Source: JAZKHE01 sp040385525
GTDB lineage: Bacteria > Bacteroidota > Bacteroidia > UBA4408
Length of the DNA: 64,000 nt
Direction: 5' to 3'
Assembly (NCBI GenBank): GCA_040385525.1
Contig: JAZKHE010000002.1
Location: forward strand, 434,001-498,000
This document shows positions 1 to 8,296 of this stretch, in pieces. The notes under the pieces were generated by a model. It saw only the letters and a program-made list of their open reading frames with translations, made no database searches and was not told where the DNA came from. The translations under genes were made by a program, and so were the position numbers. How positions within the stretch are numbered: position 1 is the stretch's first letter; each line of letters begins with the position of its first letter.

Positions 1-364
1 GCCCATAATTTTCAAACTCTTCTTTTGTCATAAGAATTTCATTTTCTCTAAGATTTTGAGGGTTGTAAATAACAGGAAAATTTTTCCGTAGAAATATTTC
101 TAAATCATGAAATCGCACTTTTTTACTATCCTTATAAACAGTCCCTTTTTCATCTTGAAATTTATAACCAAAATAAACGCCAGAACTTTTTCCGTAACTA
201 CGGTGTACGCTTGTAATTGTTCCGGTTGAAACTAAGCCAACAATTTTTAAACGTTTATCAATTTCTTTTTGTTCGTGTAATGAAAAAGGAATGAATATAA
301 TGAAAAAAACTAAAATTATAGAACATAATATTATGTATATGATTTTAGATGGTGATGATTTCAT
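1..364 (-). CDS. Membrane-anchored protein, DUF3592-like (partial)
   Basis: The frame starts at ATG 364 and is still open at the left edge, giving about 121 residues. One hydrophobic segment (about residues 8-27) is followed by a soluble beta-rich part ending in the pattern PVIYNPQNLRENEILM. This resembles the DUF3592 family, in which a conserved YNP stretch closes the domain. The start lies 2 bp after the rsmA stop, so it is the last visible gene of that operon. Function is unknown; the assignment rests on pattern only. Confidence 0.6.
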   Translation of the reverse strand, partial: MKSSPSKIIYIILCSIILVFFIIFIPFSLHEQKEIDKRLKIVGLVSTGTITSVHRSYGKSSGVYFGYKFQDEKGTVYKDSKKVRFHDLEIFLRKNFPVIYNPQNLRENEILMTKEEFENYG

Positions 365-366
365 AT

Positions 367-1149
367 CTATTTGTTTTGCTCTTCAATCTCAAGTGTTAAT
401 TTAACAAAATCGTTTACAGATAATTGCTCTGCACGTTTGGCTAAATAAACAGAAGTAAATTCAGGAGGTGTGAGCGATTTTAATGCATTACGCAATGTTT
501 TTCGGCGCTGATTAAAACCTGTTTTTACCACACGTATAAATTTTTCTTCGTCGCATGCTAAGTTTTGTACTTTATTGCGAACTAAACGTATTACACCCGA
601 TTTTACTTTTGGTGGTGGAGAAAAAACGGTTTCACTAACCGTAAATAAATATTCAATATCGTAATACGCTTGCAAAAGTACACTTAGTATTCCGTAATCT
701 TTATTGCCTGGAGGCGATGCAATGCGCATAGCCACTTCTTTTTGAAACATACCAACTACAATAGGCACCGTGTTTTTATACTCTAAGGCTTTAAATAAAA
801 TTTGAGAAGAAATGTTGTATGGAAAATTTCCTATTAGAGCAAATGGCTTTTTATTAAATAATGATTCTAAATTTAATTGTAAAAAATCGCCTTCAATTAT
901 TTTTTTATTTAGTTCAGGAAAGTTTTTTTCTAAGTAACCAATCGATTCGCTATCAATATCTATTACATAAGTATTGTAATTTTTATTTTGAATTAGGTAT
1001 TTGGTTAAAACGCCCATTCCAGGGCCAACTTCAAGTACTAAATCATATCCTTCATAACCATCAATTGCTTTTACAATATTAAGAGCAATTTCCTCATCAC
1101 GTAAAAAATGTTGTCCTAAATGTTTTTTTGCTCTTACTTTATCGTTCAT
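367..1149 (-). CDS. rsmA: 16S rRNA (adenine1518/1519-N6) dimethyltransferase
   Basis: RsmA (KsgA) dimethylates two adjacent adenines in the 3' terminal helix of 16S rRNA late in small-subunit assembly, using S-adenosylmethionine. The sequence shows the N-terminal LGQHFL (residues 11-16), SAM-binding motif I EVGPGMG (40-46) and catalytic motif IV NFPY (108-111), where most bacteria have NLPY. The 260-residue length fits the family, and the C-terminal helical domain is present. It lies 12 bp after the DUF4286 gene and 2 bp before the next membrane protein, so it is probably cotranscribed with both. Confidence 0.97.
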   Translation of the reverse strand: MNDKVRAKKHLGQHFLRDEEIALNIVKAIDGYEGYDLVLEVGPGMGVLTKYLIQNKNYNTYVIDIDSESIGYLEKNFPELNKKIIEGDFLQLNLESLFNKKPFALIGNFPYNISSQILFKALEYKNTVPIVVGMFQKEVAMRIASPPGNKDYGILSVLLQAYYDIEYLFTVSETVFSPPPKVKSGVIRLVRNKVQNLACDEEKFIRVVKTGFNQRRKTLRNALKSLTPPEFTSVYLAKRAEQLSVNDFVKLTLEIEEQNK

Positions 1150-1161
1150 GTTTTTATTTTT

Positions 1162-1467
1162 TTACACCAATTGTAATAAGGTTCTAAAAGCTACAAATCT
1201 GCCTTCAAAATGTTTTTTGGCTTCAAGCTGTAGTCTAGTGGCGTGTTTCTCTCTGTATTCGTTGTAATCATTCATATTGGCGCACATGTATTGTATGGAG
1301 TAGGTTATACCTTGTTCTTCGTCAATCAAAACTTTACAAAATCTATTTTCAATAAACAAACCAGTTTGCATTACTTCTGGTATATGTGTTTCTATCATCC
1401 ATTTTAACCAAGCATCATGCGCATCATGATCTACATTTACGGTTACGTTATAAATTATTTTACTCAT
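1162..1467 (-). CDS. DUF4286 family protein
   Basis: A 101-residue protein starting MSKIIYNVTVNV, matching the DUF4286 family, which is common in Bacteroidota next to rsmA. It looks like a small ferredoxin-like fold, with a conserved N-terminal strand, the IP..M.TGLF segment and a C-terminal FVAFRTLL. An ATG-less extension to 1509 is possible, but it would translate the repeat at 1501-1530, so ATG 1467 is preferred. Function is unknown. Confidence 0.85.
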   Translation of the reverse strand: MSKIIYNVTVNVDHDAHDAWLKWMIETHIPEVMQTGLFIENRFCKVLIDEEQGITYSIQYMCANMNDYNEYREKHATRLQLEAKKHFEGRFVAFRTLLQLV

Positions 1468-1500
1468 TACTTTAGTCGTTAGTTTGTAAGCAACATTATT

Positions 1501-1530
1501 AATTTGCACATTATCAAATCAGCACATTAG
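1501..1530. repeat. AATTTGCACATT / AGCACATTA intergenic repeat
   Basis: The short intergenic stretch contains AATTTGCACATT followed by CAGCACATTA and ends directly at the stop codon of the TPR gene. A second copy with the same two blocks lies at 18667-18703, also touching the stop of a minus-strand gene. The pattern suggests a dispersed low-complexity repeat of this genome. Confidence 0.5.
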
Positions 1531-3360
1531 TTAATTAATCTTATCTCCTCTTAAGTTTCTAAATCTTTTTCGTGCCTCTACACCATAAGTACTTCCGGGG
1601 TATTTCACCAATATTTGTTGGTAAATTTCCTGAGCTTTTTGTGTGTTTTTAAATTCATATTCGTTGAGTTCAGCTAAATAAAAATAGGCATCATCTCCTA
1701 AAATATCTTCTGCATATTCATTTGTTATTTTTTCTAACATGCTGGCGGCTAAAGTATATTGTTGTTTCTTTTTATAAATTTTATACTTTTTAAAAAGTAC
1801 ATCATCGCTTATTGTGTGTCCCGAAAATTTTTGTGCGATAGAATCTAAAGTAATTAAAGCCAAACTATCTTTATTTTGAAAACTTAATAAATCAGCTCTA
1901 GAGTATATTAAAAGTGGTTCTGTAATAGAATCTAAGCCTGTATTATCCGTTATTAAAAGCGAAAGATAAATAGCGTCGTTAGCAATTAAACGTGAAGTAG
2001 CTGCTTTTAAAATATCTAATTGAGCTTGTGCCCAAAAAAAATCACCATTGTAAAAAGATAGTTTTGCGTTTCTAAATTTCGCTTCTTGTCCTAGTGGTTC
2101 TGTTCTATATACTTTTTCTACTTGCGAATACAGTAAAGAACTTTCCCAAACATCGCCAGAAAGTAATAACACATCGCCTAGCTCTAATTTACATTCTGCT
2201 AATTGCTGTTTATCGCCATTTTGAAAAGTAATTGCTTTTTGGAGAATAGAAATGGCCTCGTCAATTTTATTTAAATAGAATGCTTTTAAGTGCGCATATC
2301 CTTTTTGTAGTGTTAAGGTTTGTGCCGATTCGCCTAATTCAGCAAGTGTTGTGGCGTAATTTTTTTCTAAATTTAATAAATCGAATGTTGTATAGTTGTT
2401 GCTTTCTGTAATTTTTTTGTTGAGCACATTTACCAATTCCATTTTTGCAGAATTGTAAAAATAATTTTCAGTTCCTTTTGTAATTATGTATTCGTAACAC
2501 TTAATGGCAACATCATAATTAGTATTACTAACGCAAATAGAAGCTAAATTCATTATTCTACTTCCGTCTTGTTTAGCACGTTTATCAAGTGCTTTGGTTT
2601 GTGTAAAAGCAGCATCAAAATCTTTATCTTGAATAAATTGCCAAATTAGCAATTCGTAAAAAACAGTTTTATTCGGATTTTTTTGTGTTTCTCTCAAGGC
2701 AACTCGCTTTAATGCATTGCTTATTTTTTTTTCTGTATCGTCTTCATACAAAGTAGAAAGAGCGTTTTGAACCGTTGTTAAATAATTTTCATTGTCATTT
2801 AAAATGGAAATATATTCTTCCATCATTTTTTCTGTATCGCCCATTAGGTAATAAGCTTGAGCTATCTCGAAATTAAAATTGTAAAAATCTTTTAAATTTT
2901 TTCGGCCTTTTTGATAGGTTTTAAGTGCAAATTCGAATTGTTTTATGCTTATAAAACTTGTGGCTAAATCGTTAAAATAGTTTTGTGATGGCAAAGCTTT
3001 TTCAATTACTTTATTGTAATGTTTTTGTGCTTTTTCTTTTTCGCCTTGTTTTTCGTAAAGGTTTCCTAAATCTACATCAAATGATGGGTCGGCAGGATTT
3101 CTTTTAATTTGTTTTTTTATAAGCTTTTCGGCGCTTTTGTAATCAGGAATTTCGTAGTAACAAGTAATTAACGACTTGTAATATTTTTTTTCTGGACTTT
3201 GATTAAATAAATGTTCGTAAAGTTCTAAAGCTTTATCGTACTCTTTATTGTCTTGATATTGTTTGGCTATTTTTTCTAAATCTACTTGAGCATAACTTTT
3301 AAAAAAAAGCAAAAGCAAGGCTAAAGCAAAAACAATTTTATGTTGTAACGCTTTAGCCAT
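1531..3360 (-). CDS. Secreted tetratricopeptide repeat protein
   Basis: The 609-residue protein has an N-terminal signal peptide (hydrophobic residues 9-22, ending SYAQ) followed by many TPR-like helix pairs along its length; clear units lie near residues 25-130 and in the C-terminal third. TPR proteins of this type act as periplasmic or outer-membrane scaffolds in Bacteroidota, but no partner can be named. The C-terminal repeats (NTQKAQEIYQQILVKYPGS) resemble YfgC/BamD-type TPRs. It is 8 bp downstream of the lipoprotein gene and belongs to the serS operon. Confidence 0.85.
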   Translation of the reverse strand: MAKALQHKIVFALALLLLFFKSYAQVDLEKIAKQYQDNKEYDKALELYEHLFNQSPEKKYYKSLITCYYEIPDYKSAEKLIKKQIKRNPADPSFDVDLGNLYEKQGEKEKAQKHYNKVIEKALPSQNYFNDLATSFISIKQFEFALKTYQKGRKNLKDFYNFNFEIAQAYYLMGDTEKMMEEYISILNDNENYLTTVQNALSTLYEDDTEKKISNALKRVALRETQKNPNKTVFYELLIWQFIQDKDFDAAFTQTKALDKRAKQDGSRIMNLASICVSNTNYDVAIKCYEYIITKGTENYFYNSAKMELVNVLNKKITESNNYTTFDLLNLEKNYATTLAELGESAQTLTLQKGYAHLKAFYLNKIDEAISILQKAITFQNGDKQQLAECKLELGDVLLLSGDVWESSLLYSQVEKVYRTEPLGQEAKFRNAKLSFYNGDFFWAQAQLDILKAATSRLIANDAIYLSLLITDNTGLDSITEPLLIYSRADLLSFQNKDSLALITLDSIAQKFSGHTISDDVLFKKYKIYKKKQQYTLAASMLEKITNEYAEDILGDDAYFYLAELNEYEFKNTQKAQEIYQQILVKYPGSTYGVEARKRFRNLRGDKIN

Positions 3361-3368
3361 TGCAGTAA

Positions 3369-3917
3369 TTATTTTATTTTAATATTCTTGATAAACTCGA
3401 TAATTAAAGGGTTTAGCGAGTCAAACTTGTGATATTCAAAATTCAATGTTTTTTGTCTTTCTTTTGCTAAGTCAATTAGTTTAACGCATTCTTTTCTTTC
3501 TGTCACAATAAATTCTGCAAACTGTTCTTTTGTTATTTTTGTAGAAGTTAAATCAGCTTTTAGTTTTTCGAGTTGAGTAATGGAGTAATCAATGTTTAAT
3601 TTTAATTGATCTTTAATTTGATTGTATTTTTTTATTTCTTTACTCACTACTTTGTAATCTTGAAACATAAAGCCAACTTGTTTTGACAAAGAATCTTTAT
3701 AGTTTTTAGAAAAATAACTGATATTAGAATCTACAATAAACTGAAGCTCTTTGTTTTTGTCTTCGCTAATAGTAGCAACAATGTTTTTAGCATTTTCTAA
3801 TTCTGTTTTTAAAGAATCAATAACCGCAACTTGCTCTGTATTGTTACTTGTACAGCTCGAAAATTGAATTAGAAAACTAATGCATAAAACGAATAAAAGT
3901 AATTTTAAATTTTTCAT
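3369..3917 (-). CDS. Lipoprotein with coiled-coil body
   Basis: Starting at ATG 3917, the protein has 182 residues with a lipoprotein signal whose lipobox ends in FSSC (Cys about residue 22). The remainder is charged and helical with heptad-like patterns, suggesting coiled coils in the periplasm. An upstream ATG would add 8 residues and overlap the serS stop; the chosen start sits 7 bp after serS. No family is recognised. Its place between serS and a secreted TPR protein suggests a shared envelope role with the latter, but this is inference. Confidence 0.8.
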   Translation of the reverse strand: MKNLKLLLFVLCISFLIQFSSCTSNNTEQVAVIDSLKTELENAKNIVATISEDKNKELQFIVDSNISYFSKNYKDSLSKQVGFMFQDYKVVSKEIKKYNQIKDQLKLNIDYSITQLEKLKADLTSTKITKEQFAEFIVTERKECVKLIDLAKERQKTLNFEYHKFDSLNPLIIEFIKNIKIK

Positions 3918-3924
3918 AGTCAAA

Positions 3925-5196
3925 TTAATTGATGTATTCAAAACCAGTATATTTTACTAGTGCTTCTGGTATTTTAATTCCTTTATCTGTTTGATTATTT
4001 TCAAGTAATGCAGCAACAATTCTTGGTAAAGCTAATGCACTACCATTTAGTGTATGAGCTAATTGTGGTTTTTTATCGCCATCTTTAAAACGTAATTTTA
4101 ATCGGTTACTTTGAAAAGATTCGAAGTTTGAAACGCTACTTACTTCTAACCAACGTTTTTGAGCAGCACTAAACACTTCCATGTCATACGTTAAGGCAGA
4201 AGCAAAACTCATATCGCCAGCACAAAGCTTCAAGGTACGGAACGGTAGTTCAAGTTTTTTTAATAAGTCCGCAACATAATTGCGCATATCTTCTAAAATT
4301 TCATACGATTTATCAGGATGCGCTATTTGCACAATTTCTACTTTATCAAATTGGTGTAAACGATTTAAACCACGAACATCTTTTCCGTATGAACCGGCTT
4401 CTCTTCTAAAACAAGGTGTGTAGCCCATGTTTTTAATTGGTAATTGTTCTGCTTTTACAATAACATCTCTGTAAATATTTGTAATAGGAACTTCAGCTGT
4501 AGGTATTAAATAAAACTGATCAACTTGTACATGATACATTTGTCCTTCTTTATCCGGCAATTGTCCTGTTCCAAAACCCGATGCTTCGTTTACTAAAATA
4601 GGTGGTTGTATTTCTGTGTAACCCATTTTATCTGCTTCATCTAAAAAGAAATTAATTAAAGCGCGTTGTAGTTTTGCACCTTTTCCTTTATAAACTGGAA
4701 AGCCTGCACCAGTTAATTTTACACCTGTTTCAAAATCAATTATATCGTACTTTGTTGCGATTTCCCAATGCGGTAAAGCATCTTCTTTTAAAGTTGGAAT
4801 TGTTCCGTGTTCGTAAACAACAGCGTTGTCTTCTGGTGTTTTTCCTTCAGGTACAGAACTGTGTGGTAAGTTGGGTAAAATCACTAATAGATTTTGCAAT
4901 TCTATTTCCGTTTTTTCTAACTCAACTTTTAAATTTTTTGACGATTCTTTTAAAGCAGCTGTTTTATTTTTTAAATCATTTGCTTCTGCAACGTTTCCGC
5001 TTTTAAATAATTCGCCAATTTGTTTGGCAAGATTATTTTCTGAAGCAAGAATTTCATCTAACTCATTTTGAGTTTTTTTTCTTACATCATCTTTAGCAAT
5101 TATTTGATCAACAATTGAAATGTCTTTAAAATGTTTTTTTGCTAATCGAGCAATAACATCATTTTTGTTTTCTTTAATATAGGCAACTTGTAGCAT
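3925..5196 (-). CDS. serS: Serine--tRNA ligase
   Basis: SerRS charges tRNA(Ser) in the cytoplasm. The 423-residue sequence begins with the long helical coiled-coil arm (about residues 25-110) that grips the variable arm of tRNA(Ser), followed by a class II catalytic core: TAEVPITN, motif 2 FRREAGSYGKD and motif 3 GSALALPRIVAALLEN. Length and domain order are typical. It is the first gene of a five- to six-gene minus-strand cluster separated from rpmA by a terminator. Confidence 0.98.
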   Translation of the reverse strand: MLQVAYIKENKNDVIARLAKKHFKDISIVDQIIAKDDVRKKTQNELDEILASENNLAKQIGELFKSGNVAEANDLKNKTAALKESSKNLKVELEKTEIELQNLLVILPNLPHSSVPEGKTPEDNAVVYEHGTIPTLKEDALPHWEIATKYDIIDFETGVKLTGAGFPVYKGKGAKLQRALINFFLDEADKMGYTEIQPPILVNEASGFGTGQLPDKEGQMYHVQVDQFYLIPTAEVPITNIYRDVIVKAEQLPIKNMGYTPCFRREAGSYGKDVRGLNRLHQFDKVEIVQIAHPDKSYEILEDMRNYVADLLKKLELPFRTLKLCAGDMSFASALTYDMEVFSAAQKRWLEVSSVSNFESFQSNRLKLRFKDGDKKPQLAHTLNGSALALPRIVAALLENNQTDKGIKIPEALVKYTGFEYIN

Positions 5197-5246
5197 GATT
5201 TTATCTTAAATGTGTTGTAAAGTTAAGGTTTGCTTTTGAACAAAAA

Positions 5247-5275
5247 AAAATCTCTCCCTGCTCGGAAGAGATTTT
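5247..5275 (-). terminator. Rho-independent terminator of rplU-rpmA
   Basis: A 9-bp stem AAAATCTCT / AGAGATTTT with an 11-nt loop is followed on the minus strand by a run of T (A run at 5242-5250 on the plus strand). It lies 29 bp past the rpmA stop and separates that transcript from serS. Confidence 0.8.
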
Positions 5276-5303
5276 AATTTTATAGTATTATTTCGTCTCC
5301 CGA

Positions 5304-5561
5304 TTATTGAACCGGAACAATCGAAACAAAAGATTTTGCGTCTTTTTTCTTTTTAAATTCAACGATACCGTCAACTAAAGCAAAAAGAGTATGGTCTTTA
5401 CCAATACCTACATTTAAACCTGGGTGGTGTTTTGTACCTCTTTGACGTACAATAATGTTACCAGATAGTGCAGCTTGACCACCATAAATTTTAACGCCTA
5501 AACGTTTACTGTGAGATTCGCGACCGTTGTTTGAACTACCGGCGCCTTTTTTATGAGCCAT
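5304..5561 (-). CDS. rpmA: 50S ribosomal protein L27
   Basis: An 85-residue L27 beginning [16 protein letters not shown]. The basic N-terminal tail, which reaches the peptidyl transferase centre, follows directly after Met, with no cleavable extension of the kind found in Firmicutes. The [10 protein letters not shown] and [11 protein letters not shown] segments are conserved. It follows rplU by 25 bp in the usual L21-L27 pair. Confidence 0.98.
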   Translation of the reverse strand: MAHKKGAGSSNNGRESHSKRLGVKIYGGQAALSGNIIVRQRGTKHHPGLNVGIGKDHTLFALVDGIVEFKKKKDAKSFVSIVPVQ

Positions 5562-5586
5562 GTTTTAGTTTTTTTTTAATTTAAAA

Positions 5587-5898
5587 TTATGCGTTAATCG
5601 CTTCAATAGAAATTTTAGTGAATTGTTGGCGGTGGTTATTCCACTTTTGATAGCCTTTTCTTCTTTTCTTTTTGAAAACGATTACCTTATCACCTTGATC
5701 ATGACTAAGGATTTTAGCAGAAACTTTTGCTCCGCTAATAACTGGGGCGCCAACTTTTATTTTGCCTGCATCATCAACTAAAAGAACGTTGTTAAACTCT
5801 ACTTTAGAATCAACTTCGCCTTCTAAACGATGAACAAAAATTTGTTGGTCTTTCTCAACTTTAAACTGTTGCCCCGCTATTTCTACAATTGCGTACAT
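5587..5898 (-). CDS. rplU: 50S ribosomal protein L21
   Basis: L21 (103 residues) binds 23S rRNA in the large subunit. [15 protein letters not shown] at the N-terminus and [16 protein letters not shown] near the C-terminus are family hallmarks. First gene of the rplU-rpmA operon, with a full promoter about 40 bp upstream of the start. Confidence 0.98.
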   Translation of the reverse strand: MYAIVEIAGQQFKVEKDQQIFVHRLEGEVDSKVEFNNVLLVDDAGKIKVGAPVISGAKVSAKILSHDQGDKVIVFKKKRRKGYQKWNNHRQQFTKISIEAINA

Positions 5899-5935
5899 GT
5901 TTTTAATTTATTTTTGTTAATAATTTTTGGGAAGG

Positions 5936-5964
5936 CAAATATACAGATTTTTATTAAAATACAA
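5936..5964 (-). promoter_or_regulatory. Promoter of rplU-rpmA
   Basis: On the minus strand the sequence reads TTG-N18-TATATTTG, a close match to the Bacteroidota consensus TTG-N19-TAnnTTTG. The -7 box ends 38 bp before the rplU ATG, leaving a leader of about 30 nt. Confidence 0.75.
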
Positions 5965-6090
5965 TAATTATTTGTTTTTTTTACTAAACTCATACCGCAA
6001 ATAATTGATTTGGCTGCGTTTTTATTGTTCAATTTATTTGCTTTTAATGCGATTTTGTTTCATTTTTGAGCAAATTAATACCTTATACTT

Positions 6091-6582
6091 ATGAAAACCT
6101 TAAAAAATCTATTATTATTTGTGCCTTTGGCTTTATTATTAACTGGCTGTCCGTATAATTCAGAAATTGCTTTAGACGAAAAGCCTGCTGTAAAAGTTGA
6201 CGAAAGACTTCTTGGCTCTTGGGAACAAAAATCATCATCGAGCGATTACGTTTATACAGTTACTAAAAAAGACGATTTTACTTACGTTTTTGTGAAAGAA
6301 AACACAAAATCTGGCGATAAACAAACGTATAATGCTTATACAACTGATATTGATGGAACAAAATTTTTGAGTTTATGGCAAATTAACGAATATGATTCTA
6401 AGCCATCTTATTATTTTTATAAATTGGTAATTGAAAAAGATTATTTAATTAAAATGGTTTCTGTAACCGAAAACATTGACGAGAAATTTGAAACTGCTGC
6501 TCAAATGAGAGAATACTTTAAGAAAAACATGAATTTGAGTTTCTTTTACGATAAAACAGAAGAAGAATATATTAAAAAATAA
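6091..6582 (+). CDS. Small lipoprotein, unknown function
   Basis: The 163-residue protein has a signal with lipobox LLTGC (Cys 20), so it is probably attached to the outer or inner membrane facing the periplasm. The mature part starts with LLGSWEQKSSSSDYVYTV, a pattern seen in lipocalin-like 'lipoprotein of unknown function' families of Bacteroidota. It stands alone, with its own terminator. No clear -7 box was found. Confidence 0.8.
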   Translation: MKTLKNLLLFVPLALLLTGCPYNSEIALDEKPAVKVDERLLGSWEQKSSSSDYVYTVTKKDDFTYVFVKENTKSGDKQTYNAYTTDIDGTKFLSLWQINEYDSKPSYYFYKLVIEKDYLIKMVSVTENIDEKFETAAQMREYFKKNMNLSFFYDKTEEEYIKK

Positions 6583-6605
6583 GTACACTTAAATTGTTTA
6601 AACTT

Positions 6606-6634
6606 AAAAAGCTGTTGCAAAACAGCTTTTTTTG
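6606..6634 (+). terminator. Rho-independent terminator after lipoprotein gene
   Basis: AAAAAGCTGTT / AACAGCTTTTTTT stem with a 4-nt loop GCAA, ending in seven T. It lies 24 bp after the lipoprotein stop. Confidence 0.8.
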
Positions 6635-6638
6635 TGCA

Positions 6639-6666
6639 AAAAAAATCCCTCTTTAGCGGAGGGATT
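6639..6666 (-). terminator. Rho-independent terminator of Asp-rich gene
   Basis: AATCCCTC / GAGGGATT stem with a 7-nt loop; on the minus strand it is followed by a T run. It serves the convergent minus-strand gene that ends at 6692, back to back with the plus-strand terminator. Confidence 0.8.
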
Positions 6667-6691
6667 GGAAACTTAGAGAGATAAGTTGATT

Positions 6692-6925
6692 TTAAAAATC
6701 ATCATCATCATCGTCATCAAAGTCTTTGTCAAATTCTAAACCTTTCAAATCATCATCTAAATCATCAAACTCATCGTCAAAGTCTTTTGGGTTTTTGCTT
6801 TTCTTAACGTCTCTTGTTTTCGTTAAGGGCTTTAACTTTGCTGGTTTTTTTAATTCGTCAGATCCTGAAGCCTTTTTAGGATTTGCTGCTCCGCTTGTTT
6901 TTTTAGTGTTAACTGGCTTTTTCAT
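6692..6925 (-). CDS. Small disordered protein, Lys-rich head and Asp-rich tail
   Basis: From ATG 6925 the product has 77 residues: a Lys/Pro/Ser/Thr-rich first half and a C-terminal half made mostly of Asp, Glu, Phe and Leu, ending in a run of Asp and a final Phe. It appears fully disordered, with no signal peptide. The final D-rich tip plus Phe resembles the protein-binding tail of single-stranded DNA-binding proteins. An upstream ATG (6970) would add 15 residues. Its own terminator supports expression; function is unknown. Confidence 0.6.
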   Translation of the reverse strand: MKKPVNTKKTSGAANPKKASGSDELKKPAKLKPLTKTRDVKKSKNPKDFDDEFDDLDDDLKGLEFDKDFDDDDDDDF

Positions 6926-7024
6926 TTTAAATAAAGTGTCCAATATGTATTTCGTCCGACAATTATACATTATTTCTTTTAAAAAGTTTCAAAATCAAAA
7001 AAAAAAATAATGATTATTATTTAA

Positions 7025-7032
7025 TAATTTTG
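7025..7032 (+). promoter_or_regulatory. -7 box of glutamate dehydrogenase gene
   Basis: TAATTTTG fits TAnnTTTG. It overlaps a TTG at 7030 that could be taken as a start codon, so transcription starts past that point and ATG 7069 is the real start. No clear TTTG lies at the -33 position. Confidence 0.55.
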
Positions 7033-7068
7033 CCCCAACAAGTTTTACCAATTAAAACTGCCCTATTT

Positions 7069-8295
7069 ATGAAGGATTTATTAGAAAAGTTTGAGAATAA
7101 AAAACCAGAAATTGTTTTTGAGTGGAAAGATGCCGAAACCGAAGCCGAAGGTTGGATAGTTATCAACTCGTTAAGAGGTGGTGCAGCCGGTGGAGGAACT
7201 CGTATGCGTAAGGGTTTAGATAAAAGAGAGGTTGAATCACTAGCAAAAACAATGGAAGTTAAGTTCTCGGTTTCTGGCCCTGCTATTGGCGGAGCAAAAT
7301 CTGGAATTAATTTTGACCCAGCAGATCCGCGTAAAAAAGGAGTTTTAGAGCGTTGGTATAAAGCTGTAATGCCAATTTTAAAAACTTATTATGGTACTGG
7401 TGGCGATTTAAATATAGACGAAATACATGAAGTGATACCCATTACCGAAAACTATGGCTTGCAACATCCTCAAGAAGGGGTAGTAAACGGACATTTTGGT
7501 GTAAACGATGCGCACAAAGCACAACGAATAGCTCAATTACGAAAAGGAGTTTCTCAAGTTTTAACTGATGTTAAGTACTCACCCGATGTTACTAAAAATA
7601 TTTTAGTAGCCGATATGATTACGGGTTGGGGCGTTACCGAAGCAGTTCGTCATTATTATGATATTTATGGCGGAAACATAAAAGGTAAACGCGCAATTGT
7701 GCAAGGTTGGGGAAACGTTGCTGCCGCTGCTGCTTATTATTTAGCGCAAAACGGAGCAAAAGTTGTTGCTATTATAGATAGAGTTGGCGGATTAATTAAT
7801 ACTGAAGGTTTTACTTTTGATGAAATTAAAAATTTATTCGCAACTAAAAACGGAAACGCTTTAAACGCTCCTAATCTAATTCCGTTTAGCGAGTTGAATG
7901 AAAAAGTTTGGGCTGTTGGCGCAGAAATTTTTATACCAGCAGCTGCATCAAGAATTGTTACGCAAAATCAAATTGAAAAAATGATTGCAAATGGTTTAGA
8001 AGTAATATCGTGTGGCGCAAATGTACCTTTTGCTGATCCTCAAATATTTTTTGGACCAACGGGAGAATTTACAGATAGTAAAATAAGTTTGATTCCTGAT
8101 TTTATTGCCAATTGCGGAATGGCCCGTGTGTTTGGATATTTAATGCAAGAAAATTGTGATATGAGCGATAAAGGAATTTTTGAAGACGCATCTCTTACAA
8201 TTAAAAATGCATTACAAAAAGCGCATACAAATAATAATAGCAAAACAAATATTGCTAAAACAGCGTTTGAAATTGCTTTAAAACAATTGTTATAA
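7069..8295 (+). CDS. Glu/Leu/Phe/Val dehydrogenase family protein, likely glutamate dehydrogenase
   Basis: The family catalyses reversible NAD(P)-dependent oxidative deamination of an amino acid, here most likely glutamate to 2-oxoglutarate and ammonia. The 408-residue product has the N-terminal dimerisation domain with RGGAAGGGTRMRKG, the substrate region SGPAIGGAKSGINFDP and GTGGDLNIDEIHEV, and a Rossmann domain VQGWGNVAAAAAYYLAQNGAKVV. The ordinary glycine-rich PxGGxKGG has become PAIGGAKSG, as in the Flavobacteriia subgroup. MscS starts 1 bp after its stop. Confidence 0.88.
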   Translation: MKDLLEKFENKKPEIVFEWKDAETEAEGWIVINSLRGGAAGGGTRMRKGLDKREVESLAKTMEVKFSVSGPAIGGAKSGINFDPADPRKKGVLERWYKAVMPILKTYYGTGGDLNIDEIHEVIPITENYGLQHPQEGVVNGHFGVNDAHKAQRIAQLRKGVSQVLTDVKYSPDVTKNILVADMITGWGVTEAVRHYYDIYGGNIKGKRAIVQGWGNVAAAAAYYLAQNGAKVVAIIDRVGGLINTEGFTFDEIKNLFATKNGNALNAPNLIPFSELNEKVWAVGAEIFIPAAASRIVTQNQIEKMIANGLEVISCGANVPFADPQIFFGPTGEFTDSKISLIPDFIANCGMARVFGYLMQENCDMSDKGIFEDASLTIKNALQKAHTNNNSKTNIAKTAFEIALKQLL

Positions 8296-8296
8296 A

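Noticed and set aside
7030..7068. TTG start for glutamate dehydrogenase giving 13 extra residues
   Set aside because: It overlaps the TAnnTTTG box and family members start at the position of ATG 7069. The same argument removes TTG starts at 47476, 50160 and 53646.
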